Below, one piece after another: positions 1 through 8,051 of a stretch of DNA of 64,000 bases. Numbering within the stretch: position 1 is the stretch's first letter; each line of letters begins with the position of its first letter. A program made the translations under genes and the position numbers. Origin of the DNA: JBCCTX01 sp964468435 (GTDB lineage: Bacteria > Bacteroidota > Bacteroidia > J057); the NCBI GenBank assembly GCA_964468435.1, contig CAYXVE010000005.1, positions 62,001-126,000 of the forward strand. The letters run 5' to 3'. The notes under the pieces are model-generated. The model saw only the letters and a program-made list of their open reading frames with translations, had not been told where the DNA came from and ran no database searches.

Positions 1-662
1 TCATCCTTCATTTTGTCCTCATTGAATTCTCCCTCTACTGTCACGTAATACTCAAATTTATCTGTTATTAGACCCGTTTTTACGATGTGAATGGAGGTAT
101 ATTTATCTCCCCCCATATCAAAGAACACAAGACGACGGGATTCACCTTCAGAATCCTTTCCTTTAGGTATTTCCTTGCGTTTCTCGTTGTGATGAGATCC
201 ATTATTGTACTTTGTACACACAGCTATCTTGGCTCCGGCTTTTCCTCCAGTTTTAGTTACCGTTACATAGAGTTTGTCGTAGGCATTGTTGGAAATGATG
301 AAAGTACGTTCTGTTCCTCCGGGTACCAGTTCGCCGGTAACTTTTTTCGTAGGAGCAATCAGATATCTGGGTCCGACTTTCCCACGTCCCTGACCTGCGA
401 CGATACCCTGAGCCTGATAGGCATTTATCTGTAGCTGAGCCATTTCGTCAACCAGGTTTTTCAGCTCAGTATTGGCTCCACCTTTTCCAGGAATAATAAT
501 TTCTACAAATGCTTTGGCTGCTGTCTTGCGAAAGTCAATATAGTCTTCTACCATATTGTTGAAGACATTCTGTAGTCCGCTAAAAGCACTTTGGCAGCTC
601 TGAGCTTGACTGATGGGCGCAGTAAATACTACTAACGTAAGGATTAAAACTAATTTCTTCAT
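1..662 (-). CDS. Secreted protein, paralogue of the 2891-3667 product (3' end outside window)
   Basis: The reading frame is open from the ATG at 660-662 to the left edge (220 codons seen). It starts with a clear signal peptide (MKKLVLILTLVVFTAPISQAQ, cleavage expected after the AQ), then a Cys and a helical stretch. The C-terminal half is beta-rich, with KTGG at residues 137-140 followed by a Cys-containing strand and a strand pattern ending YYVTVEG. The same order (KTGG, a Cys strand, a Lys/Gly-rich turn, then YRVSSEG) occurs in the product of 2891-3667, so the two look like diverged paralogues. They flank the crystallin/CDC-like gene, with 166 bases between that gene's stop and this start. 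No family is recognised. A role as partner or accessory of the pore-forming protein is inference from position only. Confidence 0.8.
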   Translation of the reverse strand, partial: MKKLVLILTLVVFTAPISQAQSCQSAFSGLQNVFNNMVEDYIDFRKTAAKAFVEIIIPGKGGANTELKNLVDEMAQLQINAYQAQGIVAGQGRGKVGPRYLIAPTKKVTGELVPGGTERTFIISNNAYDKLYVTVTKTGGKAGAKIAVCTKYNNGSHHNEKRKEIPKGKDSEGESRRLVFFDMGGDKYTSIHIVKTGLITDKFEYYVTVEGEFNEDKMKD

Positions 663-828
663 CGATTTTAATGGATTAAGTAAATATCAATAAATAGTCC
701 ACTATATATGTCACTTTACCCCAATCTTTTGTAACATGATTTTTGTACAAGATTTCAAAAATGAGGTTAAAATTTCCAGAGAAACGCTTCCCATAGTCTT
801 TTTAAGCAATCATGAACTAATTAGGTAC

Positions 829-2850
829 TTATTCAGGCGAGACATTATAAGAAATCTCAAAATTGAAGCGGTTCTGGTCATTAACATACAGGATCAATGG
901 CTCAATAGCTACCCCTCCTGCCGGAGAAGCTCCGATTTCACTGAGGTAAATTTTCTCATCTGCTACCTCTATGGCATCCTCTCTTGCAGTATCTTTTTCA
1001 TATAATTTACAGTCAATTACGATATATGAATTATCCATATCTACGTTCTGGTAGTCTTCATACTGGATGGAAAAGGATTCATTGATATTGAGTACCTCTT
1101 CTTCGCTTAGGAAAGCGGGATTTGCTTTTGGTTTAGTCCACATAATGCGTCTATCCACTAGCACCCGGTCTGTCTGTATGGTTTGCTCTACCATCCCCCG
1201 ATAAAAGGTCTCGGTAGCTCCAGGTTCATAGCGGTAAGCGCTCACCGTGATTTTTCCATATAATTTCGCACGGGGATTCAGCGGTTTATGGGTCTTGGTG
1301 CATTTGATGGAATTGAGGGTGAAGTCCAGCCTACCATTATACAGCTCACATACAGACATGGTGTAGCTGGTGCTGGTAATGACATTGGCTGTAAGGCCAT
1401 TTTCCAAAAATTTCAGTTCAAAGACCATAGGACTTCCCGGATTTTGGAAGGGATCAAAATTTGCCCCTTGTTCGATGTAGTCTCTGATACCTTCGAATCC
1501 ATTGTTGATCGGCAATACGCCCTGAGAGGCAGCACCTCCCAGTACATATACTTTGATGGAAGTATTTTGTAGGATTTGCTCATAATGTGCAGACATGTCC
1601 ACACCCGCTTCTACTGCTGAAGGAGGATCATAGGCATAATTGATCGCAGCATCCAGTTCCATGGCAGAAGCCGTTGATTCGAAAGAAAACAGTAGCAGTC
1701 TGCCATAGGTAATACGCGATACATATACATCCGAGGGATCTACTGTCCGGTCCACAAATGTGTTGGATGCGGTCATACCATCTGCATGAATGGAATAAAA
1801 ATTCTGCTTAAAAGTAACCAAACGCTTCTGTGTACTTGCACTCCAGTTGAATCCAAACTGGGCCGTCACACTTTGAATACCTGCATTGAAATATCCTCCC
1901 AGGAGAAAGTTTAGGTGCTCTTCCTCGTTGATCTCCTCCATTTCAAAGTTGGCCTGTGCTGGGGTTGCACCATTGACCCCCTGGCTCAGCATCTGAGTGA
2001 TTGCAGTCTCTACTGTAGAGAGGGAAGGATTCTGCACATCTGCGATAGGACTGCCATCGAGCATGGGGCCATTGCGATATACCAGATTGAAGGGATTGCG
2101 GGGAGCATCAATTTGTTGGAACTGTCCCGCCTGAAGTTGAGGACCATTGAGGATGGCTCCCGGCCATAGTGTGCTGGTAACGCCGAGCATATAATGCTCA
2201 GCATTGTTGACTGTTTCAGTAACCTGTACCGAGGTACACATATAATCTCCATCTTCGTATTCTCCCCCTTCGCTTTCTTCTCTGGAAGGTTCTCCGGGTT
2301 CTGCACTCAGCACAGAACCCTCTTCGTCATTATTCCGGGAATTCTTCATTATAGACTGCCAGGCATTGAGATTTACAGGTTTCAGGTTGGTGGCAAAAGC
2401 CACTTTGCCCTTGATAGGCACTTGATTTTTGAACACAAAAGCCTTGGGTTTTGCATGGGACGTAGCTACAGTACCCTTGGTAGGTTTGCCCAGTGTGCTA
2501 TTTCCGGTGCTTTTTGCCACAACCATAGAAAAGAGCTGGCCCTTTTTCAGAGGTAACTTTGCAATATCCTCTGTGTAACTTACGGGTTTGCCCTTGAATG
2601 ATGCCTGGCGATATAGGTCTACCTTAAATCCCTTGGGGATTTTCAGAGAGCCGATCGAGGCGTAGCCTCGCTGTCTAAATTTCTGGAAACCATGTCTGCC
2701 AGGAGGTATTGTAGCGGATTTCCCCTTAAATTGAACTTCTGTATATACGGTGATTCCCTTCTGCGCCTTGATGGGAGTGGAAAACGAAAGGGTAAGCAAC
2801 CAAAGGATTACAAGGCTGCGGATACTGCTGATATGTGGATTTTTGTTCAT
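829..2850 (-). CDS. Secreted beta/gamma-crystallin domain + cholesterol-dependent-cytolysin-like protein
   Basis: The chosen ATG at 2848-2850 gives 673 residues beginning with a good signal peptide that ends in IKAQ. The in-frame ATG 54 bases upstream would overlap the preceding gene and bury that signal. Residues about 32-112 show two Greek-key-like halves (VYTEVQFKGKSATIPPG and VDLYRQASFKGKPVSYTED) typical of a beta/gamma-crystallin domain. After a Lys/Glu-rich linker, residues about 205-510 match the thiol-activated cytolysin (CDC) core: an LWPGAIL strand, VQNPSLSTVETAI, VYVSRITYGR at about 375-384, a VLGGAA pair, and NPGSPMVFELKFLENG. The tryptophan-rich undecapeptide of classical CDCs is absent and the last ~160 residues are unlike CDC domain 4, so it is closer to the CDC-like (CDCL) group. 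Role (family knowledge plus inference): an exported pore-forming protein with unknown target membrane. Confidence 0.85.
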   Translation of the reverse strand: MNKNPHISSIRSLVILWLLTLSFSTPIKAQKGITVYTEVQFKGKSATIPPGRHGFQKFRQRGYASIGSLKIPKGFKVDLYRQASFKGKPVSYTEDIAKLPLKKGQLFSMVVAKSTGNSTLGKPTKGTVATSHAKPKAFVFKNQVPIKGKVAFATNLKPVNLNAWQSIMKNSRNNDEEGSVLSAEPGEPSREESEGGEYEDGDYMCTSVQVTETVNNAEHYMLGVTSTLWPGAILNGPQLQAGQFQQIDAPRNPFNLVYRNGPMLDGSPIADVQNPSLSTVETAITQMLSQGVNGATPAQANFEMEEINEEEHLNFLLGGYFNAGIQSVTAQFGFNWSASTQKRLVTFKQNFYSIHADGMTASNTFVDRTVDPSDVYVSRITYGRLLLFSFESTASAMELDAAINYAYDPPSAVEAGVDMSAHYEQILQNTSIKVYVLGGAASQGVLPINNGFEGIRDYIEQGANFDPFQNPGSPMVFELKFLENGLTANVITSTSYTMSVCELYNGRLDFTLNSIKCTKTHKPLNPRAKLYGKITVSAYRYEPGATETFYRGMVEQTIQTDRVLVDRRIMWTKPKANPAFLSEEEVLNINESFSIQYEDYQNVDMDNSYIVIDCKLYEKDTAREDAIEVADEKIYLSEIGASPAGGVAIEPLILYVNDQNRFNFEISYNVSPE

Positions 2851-2890
2851 TTCAAATAGGATTGATGATACGACAATGGTTGAATTAGAA

Positions 2891-3667
2891 TTAGTCATTA
2901 GCAACTGGATTCATCCCTTCAGAACTAACTCTATAGCCAAAGTTATTGGTTCCGGCATTTTTGCGCACTTTGACAGATAAATGATAACCTGCACAATCTT
3001 CGCAAACGATTTCCTGTACATCTCCGATATTTCCTTTGCCTTTATCAAATTCTACCTCACCGACAAACTCAGCATGATCGGGAGTTTCTATATGATACCG
3101 GCATACGATCATCCATCCTTTTTGCTGGCCACCCGTTTTTTCGATTTTGATTTTTACATCTTCGTAGAGCATATTAGGTTCCGTATAGAAGATTCGTACA
3201 GTTCCTACTCCGGCAGCCAGGTTTCCATTCTGACCGCTGTCATCGATGTTGAGGGCACGAGGACCTACTGAAGCCCAGTTGCTGCCAAACTCATCTTTCC
3301 ACCATACCTGCCATTCGTCGATCTTGTTATTCATACGATTTTTGGCATTGGCTTGTCGTGCTTTCCACGCCCGCCATTCTTTTACTTTTTCCAGTTCCTT
3401 AGATGCGTTTAAATTACCACTGGTTTTCTTGGTACTGTTCACTGCAATAGTCTCTTTGTTGAGTTTCTTGATCTGAGGCTTTTCAGGTGCTTCTTCCTGA
3501 AGTATTTCTAAGTCAGATATTGCTTCTGCAATATCATCCTGAAACTCTGCTTCAAAAGCTTTGAGGACACTCATCAGGAAATTCCCACAATTCTGGGCCT
3601 GTATGTGGGTGAGCGAAAGTGTAGTGAGTGCAATGAAAAAAAGAACTAGTTTTTTGAAAAGTTTCAT
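2891..3667 (-). CDS. Secreted protein, paralogue of the 1-662 product
   Basis: A 258-residue protein with a signal peptide (MKLFKKLVLFFIAL..., ending HIQAQ), a Cys just after it, and a long helical, charged region (residues about 30-125). A beta-rich C-terminal domain follows, with KTGG at 177-180 and Cys residues at about 189, 222 and 225. The C-terminal domain resembles that of the gene at 1-662; the helical part is longer here. It lies 40 bases upstream of the crystallin/CDC-like gene on the same strand, which suggests co-transcription. The function is unknown. A chaperone, targeting or inhibitory partner for the pore-former are all possible, with no direct support. Confidence 0.8.
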   Translation of the reverse strand: MKLFKKLVLFFIALTTLSLTHIQAQNCGNFLMSVLKAFEAEFQDDIAEAISDLEILQEEAPEKPQIKKLNKETIAVNSTKKTSGNLNASKELEKVKEWRAWKARQANAKNRMNNKIDEWQVWWKDEFGSNWASVGPRALNIDDSGQNGNLAAGVGTVRIFYTEPNMLYEDVKIKIEKTGGQQKGWMIVCRYHIETPDHAEFVGEVEFDKGKGNIGDVQEIVCEDCAGYHLSVKVRKNAGTNNFGYRVSSEGMNPVAND

Positions 3668-3794
3668 ATTGTTATGATTTTGTGTTAAAAGTGTAAAATT
3701 GAATAGTATATATTTTGTCGCTTGACCAACACAAAATGTAACTCAATACACGAAACTTATTCTAAAAAGCAGATCGATATCTAATATGAATCAC

Positions 3795-4046
3795 TTATTT
3801 TCCGCTCGTTTTTTTATTTCGATTAACTGTTTTCGTTGCATGATAACTTTCCATCATTATCCAGCTAGTCGTAGCAGTACCATCCTGCACGTCTGCATCC
3901 CATCTGAACGATCCAGGGAAAGATCTTCGCTGCTCTTGTGTAAATGGTAATGTAATGGCATGAGTAATACTAGCGAAATCTGAATCCAGGAGGTCGTCGT
4001 CTAGGAGATAAAATCCTTTTTCTGCTGAGGTTACACAAATATTCAT
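3795..4046 (-). CDS. Small hypothetical ORF just after a terminator
   Basis: An 83-codon frame begins at an ATG only a few bases past the U-tract of the hairpin at 4051-4096 and ends 127 bases before the next gene. The product has no signal peptide and ends in a basic tail. The middle (PFTQEQRRSFPGSFRWD) reads like genuine protein, but no family is recognised. It may be a remnant of a longer gene or a chance frame. Confidence 0.3.
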   Translation of the reverse strand: MNICVTSAEKGFYLLDDDLLDSDFASITHAITLPFTQEQRRSFPGSFRWDADVQDGTATTSWIMMESYHATKTVNRNKKTSGK

Positions 4047-4050
4047 GGTT

Positions 4051-4096
4051 AAAAGCCAGTCAGGCTTTCGTATTTATCATTAAAAACCTGACTGAC
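4051..4096 (-). terminator. Rho-independent terminator of the 4126-4659 gene
   Basis: Read on the minus strand, a 10-bp stem (GTCAGTCAGG / CCTGACTGGC, one G-U pair) with a 22-base loop is followed directly by TTTT. It begins about 30 bases past the stop of the 177-residue secreted protein. Confidence 0.7.
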
Positions 4097-4125
4097 CCTT
4101 TTACAATGACAGAAATCAACTCAAA

Positions 4126-4659
4126 TTAGCGAGACTTCACAGATATTTTGAGTGTATATCCACCCTCCTGGAGTCCTTCAGCACCTGTAACACCGATGAT
4201 GACTTTGTAGGGATTGTTGATGGCTACCAGATCCTTTACGGTGCGGGTATGGTCCTGAACCTGACCACGTTTGTTGTAATCCCACTTGTGATCGGCCTCA
4301 CAGCGGATGCAGCGGGGCAGATTCGGAACAATCGCATCGCTGTTGACTCCAACCTCATAAGCATAGATGCTAAAATTGGCTTGCTTATCATTAGGGACAA
4401 CCGTAACCTCCATATCGGAGTACTTAGGCAGCATTGCACTATACAGGACATGGTTGCCCGTAAATTTCTGCTTCTGGGTTTCAGGGAAGCAGGCTACAGA
4501 ACTGTTCCATGCCCAGGAGAGATCATTCATAGGAGCTCCATCTAAGAGATTACCTGTTACTTCTACCGACTGGTTGGGACCAACCTCGATCATCTGAGGT
4601 TGCTGAGCAAATGCCGTCATAGATACCAAAAGCAATGCCAAGAAAATAGTTATACGCAT
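4126..4659 (-). CDS. Secreted hypothetical protein, 177 residues
   Basis: A signal peptide (MRITIFLALLLVSMTAFAQ) precedes a compact beta-rich domain of about 155 residues. Features seen are VEVGPNQSVEV, a WAWNSS turn, a CIRCEADHKWDY segment with two Cys, and a C-terminal NPYKVIIGVTGAEG...YTLKISVK. Single-domain secreted proteins with this kind of closing strand are common in Bacteroidota, but I cannot name the family. It is set apart from the pore-former locus by a terminator, so it is probably its own transcript. The periplasm or outside is the expected location. Confidence 0.75.
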   Translation of the reverse strand: MRITIFLALLLVSMTAFAQQPQMIEVGPNQSVEVTGNLLDGAPMNDLSWAWNSSVACFPETQKQKFTGNHVLYSAMLPKYSDMEVTVVPNDKQANFSIYAYEVGVNSDAIVPNLPRCIRCEADHKWDYNKRGQVQDHTRTVKDLVAINNPYKVIIGVTGAEGLQEGGYTLKISVKSR

Positions 4660-4789
4660 GTTTGTAAGAATTAATGGTTAAGGGAATAAAATTCCTTGTC
4701 CATTAGTTGCGTTGGTGTCTGTAAAAGTAACTTTCCTTCCTATGACTTGGAAAACTGTCAAGGGTATTTTTTAAATCTCTTTTTAGGTA

Positions 4790-4797
4790 CAAAATTA
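4790..4797 (-). promoter_or_regulatory. Possible -7 element for the 4126-4659 gene
   Basis: On the minus strand the bases read TAATTTTG, matching the Bacteroidota TAnnTTTG -7 consensus. The predicted leader is about 125 bases and no convincing -33 TTG is seen. The rest of the gap 4660-4975 holds nothing else that I recognise. Confidence 0.25.
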
Positions 4798-4975
4798 GTA
4801 TTCGTAAACACTAATCCCTAAAGATCAATTCTTCCCCTAATAAGCGAATAGACAAATTAAGCTTATACATTATGCTTTTATCTTTAGAGATAGGCTTAAG
4901 CTCACCCCTGAAAATAAGGATCTAAAAATTAGATTTTGTATTGTCCCAATACTTAAATGCTTAGACATACAGTTT

Positions 4976-5794
4976 CTAATCATATAGCGTACTCATCCAA
5001 ATCGTAACATTCTGCTCGGGATAATTTAGGGTGGTGATTAAATCATATGCCGCAATGCCTGCTGGGTCTATCATTGTGCCAGGGATTCCCTTAAAGGTTA
5101 CAAGCTCTATGAGTGTATAGTTCCCTGAGGGAATATCCTGAAATGGATACCTTCTCTCGTAATACTCAAAGTAAGCAGAGGTCTGTTCCAACATCCGGTC
5201 GAAGCTAAACCAATTTCCAGGATCAAGACGATAAAACCAGATATCGAAGGAGACGGATGATAGGGTGAGGTCCTGGAATCGATCCAGAGGAGCCTCTTTT
5301 GCACCAGTGATAGCGGATTCAGCAAGACTTTCGACTACCTCTTCCTGCTGAGCAATTTCAGCCAGTTTTTCAGAAACGAATGTTCGGTAAGCAGTATCAT
5401 CAAACGTTAGTATATCAAATTGTTCAAAGTCATCTATGGGGAATTCAAAAAACCAAACAGGCCAGTTTTCGCGGTAAATGATATTATTCGCATACAAGTT
5501 ATCGCGAAAGGCTTCGGCAGCTGTTCTACCGAATGTATATACCAAGTCCTTCCAGGTTCCTTCTCCAAAACCCTGGATAGCATCCAGTTGCTCCAGGTTA
5601 TCGAATAAATTAGATTCCAGTTCAGAGCGAGTTCCAAGGATGCGTCCAGCAAGCGTAGGTCCAATGGTTTTCCCTGGACCGTCAGAGGGATCATCCTGGA
5701 TGATCGTATTAGTAATATCGTTAACTACTTTCACGCGATTAAAGAAATCGAGGATGCGTGCGGCTACGTGTGTAGGGATGTCTTGTAGGTTCAT
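4976..5794 (-). CDS. Hypothetical protein with a helix-hairpin-helix-like segment
   Basis: The start at 5792-5794 (MNLQDIPTHVAARILDFF) gives 272 residues. An upstream in-frame extension would overlap the aminopeptidase gene and has no conserved look. There is no signal peptide. Residues about 45-95 contain TLAGRILGTR and LDAIQGFGEGTWKDLV, the GxG hairpin pattern of helix-hairpin-helix modules, here probably a protein or DNA contact. The C-terminal half is acidic and rich in aromatic residues (WFFEFPIDDFEQFD; a YFEYYERRYPFQDIP stretch). No enzyme family is recognised. It lies about 110 bases downstream of the aminopeptidase pair on the same strand and may share their transcript. Confidence 0.7.
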   Translation of the reverse strand: MNLQDIPTHVAARILDFFNRVKVVNDITNTIIQDDPSDGPGKTIGPTLAGRILGTRSELESNLFDNLEQLDAIQGFGEGTWKDLVYTFGRTAAEAFRDNLYANNIIYRENWPVWFFEFPIDDFEQFDILTFDDTAYRTFVSEKLAEIAQQEEVVESLAESAITGAKEAPLDRFQDLTLSSVSFDIWFYRLDPGNWFSFDRMLEQTSAYFEYYERRYPFQDIPSGNYTLIELVTFKGIPGTMIDPAGIAAYDLITTLNYPEQNVTIWMSTLYD

Positions 5795-5903
5795 GCTTTT
5801 GTTAAGGGTTGATGTACTCAGAAACAGTACAAAGATATTGGATTTATTGCATATTCCTTCAAAAATTAAGTAAGGGATTCCGTAAAGTATTTCATTCACC
5901 ATC

Positions 5904-8051
5904 CTACATATCCCCCAACGCCCATTCCGCAGCATTCCTCAGAATACTCCTCGGAGATTCAGTTTGTCGTACCTGTTCAAAAAAGGACTTGTCATTAGTT
6001 TGTTGTAATTTGCCAATGGCCCGAACGGCTGCTGCCTGAACGACATAGCTGTCATCCGTTTCGTAGACTTGTTTGAATAAGGAGTAAAATTCCGCTTGTC
6101 TCAAATCACCTAATATCTTCACTGCAGTAGTCCTAACCTGTGAATGTTCGTCCTGAAGGGCTTCCTTGAGGATCGCACTGATATCTTCATCAGCATTTGA
6201 CAAGCTGAGTAAAGCTTGCTTTCTAACAAACCAAAAGGAATCATCCTTTGCACAACTTGCCAAAAAGGCAGCAACCTCTGACCTTTCGACAAGTGAGGAT
6301 AGCTGCTGAGCCGCCCAGGCTCGTCCAATGACTTCGTCATATTTCGCCTGATAAAGGAGTTCGTCTACGAGCTTGTTAAAGGTCCATTCTTTTAACAGCA
6401 CCTGCTCGGGATCGAAGTCCACCAGTAGCGGCTTGCTATCGCATTCCAGATGGAAACTTTCAAAAGGCTTATCGAGCCATAGCGAATGTTGGGTGGTTCC
6501 CTGCTCAGTAGTGATTGAGACTGCTACAGGCATTTTGAAAATTGATACGTTCTGACTAGTATCCTGAACCTGTCTGATATTCAAGACTATCTCCTGATCC
6601 TTCCATTCATATTCGATTTCCAGAATAGGATGCCCTGCACCAAATATCCACTGATCAAAAAACCAATCGAGGTTTTGCCCTGTGACTTCCCAGATGCTTT
6701 TCATAAAGTCATGCGTGTCAACAGGCTGATAGGCATGTTGGGTGAGAAAGTGTTTTAGTACCAATCGGAACCTATCTTCTCCCAGATAATCTCTCAACAT
6801 GTGTAATACCAAGGCTCCCTTCTGATAGGTATGGCGGTCGAAGTTTTGATTGGGATATTCCCACTGGTCGAATACGATAGGGCGTTGGTAATGGCTTTTT
6901 GCTTCATTAAGGTAAGTAGATCTTTTGTTATATAGATTCAACGCCCCTTCATCAGGCCCATAAAGATGATTACTATATAAGTAATCACTAAAGGTGGCAA
7001 AACTCTCACTCATCCAGGTTTGCGTCCAATCACGACAGCTTACAAAATCTCCCCACCAATGATGAGCTGCTTCATGGGCCACCAGCCAGTGGCTGGGAAA
7101 GTCTTTCTCAGCCTTTTCATCGTGAAGCGTCGAAGCACCTATAAGCGTGGCAGTGGTGGCTTCGGCTCCCCCACCAATACCCGGAACGCATATCTGATCG
7201 TATTTGTCCCAGGGATATTTCACCCCGTAATATTCCTCAAAGAAGGCCAACACATCAGGCGTACGATGGAAGGATCGAAGGGCTTTCTCTTCGTCTTGTG
7301 GATACACCCAATAGTTTACAGGCATCCCATCATATTCGTCTTCTATAATTACATAAGGACCAGATACAAAATTGTACAGGTAAGTAGGGTGGGCTTGGTT
7401 TTGCGACCAGTGATAGGTTACCATTCCATTTTTATTTTGGCTAAATGATTCTAGTACCCCATTAGCCAATACTTTATGATCTCCTAGCGTAGTGATAATG
7501 GTTTCATGGGTAGCGCGGTCATTGGGATGATCATAGCAGGGAAACCAATGTCTGGCCCCAGTAGGAAAGGAATAGGCATTAAATAAAAACGGGTGGTCTT
7601 CATTTTCCTCAAAGAAGCCCATCCCCAATGGGTAGTTACTCCCCATTCCATATTCCTCAGGATTTACCTCAAATCGGGAAGTAGAATAATTCACTGTGAC
7701 AGAGGTAGTATCGTGATATCCAATGCTTTGAGGTAACTCGATAGTTAATTTCCCGTCTTCATGATTAAAAGACAGTACTTTATCATCAGCAGACCGTACC
7801 TCCGTTACTTCATACGTTTCTGCATGTAGGTCAATGTTGGGAAGATCATCAGATAATGAGCGAAAAGTAATGGTTGTTTCGCCCTCAAAAGCACGATTTT
7901 TACCTTCGAAGGTCAAATCAATTCGATAGTGCAAGACATCGAACTCGTGGCTGGGCTCAGATTGAACGGGTCTTTCGTAGATGTTCACCTGCTGAGCACA
8001 TGCCAACTGTACAGGGATCTTCAAGAATAGGAGAATAAAAATATATTTCAT
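5904..8051 (-). CDS. Exported M1-family zinc aminopeptidase with C-terminal HEAT-like repeats
   Basis: A 715-residue protein with signal peptide (ends ACAQ). The M1 (gluzincin) signature is complete: HEAAH at residues 326-330, 18 residues, then Glu349, giving the zinc ligands and catalytic Glu. GGGAEATTAT at about 293-302 stands where most M1 enzymes have GAMEN. Residues about 35-200 form the N-terminal saddle domain. After about residue 555 the sequence becomes helical repeats (HEAT/PBS-lyase-like) instead of the usual ERAP domain. It removes N-terminal residues from peptides, probably in the periplasm. Its start overlaps the stop of the aminopeptidase P gene by 4 bases, so the two peptidases are translationally coupled. 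Confidence 0.93.
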   Translation of the reverse strand: MKYIFILLFLKIPVQLACAQQVNIYERPVQSEPSHEFDVLHYRIDLTFEGKNRAFEGETTITFRSLSDDLPNIDLHAETYEVTEVRSADDKVLSFNHEDGKLTIELPQSIGYHDTTSVTVNYSTSRFEVNPEEYGMGSNYPLGMGFFEENEDHPFLFNAYSFPTGARHWFPCYDHPNDRATHETIITTLGDHKVLANGVLESFSQNKNGMVTYHWSQNQAHPTYLYNFVSGPYVIIEDEYDGMPVNYWVYPQDEEKALRSFHRTPDVLAFFEEYYGVKYPWDKYDQICVPGIGGGAEATTATLIGASTLHDEKAEKDFPSHWLVAHEAAHHWWGDFVSCRDWTQTWMSESFATFSDYLYSNHLYGPDEGALNLYNKRSTYLNEAKSHYQRPIVFDQWEYPNQNFDRHTYQKGALVLHMLRDYLGEDRFRLVLKHFLTQHAYQPVDTHDFMKSIWEVTGQNLDWFFDQWIFGAGHPILEIEYEWKDQEIVLNIRQVQDTSQNVSIFKMPVAVSITTEQGTTQHSLWLDKPFESFHLECDSKPLLVDFDPEQVLLKEWTFNKLVDELLYQAKYDEVIGRAWAAQQLSSLVERSEVAAFLASCAKDDSFWFVRKQALLSLSNADEDISAILKEALQDEHSQVRTTAVKILGDLRQAEFYSLFKQVYETDDSYVVQAAAVRAIGKLQQTNDKSFFEQVRQTESPRSILRNAAEWALGDM

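Noticed and set aside
87..434. 115-codon plus-strand frame
   Set aside because: Antisense to the partial secreted protein, which has a signal peptide and a paralogue.
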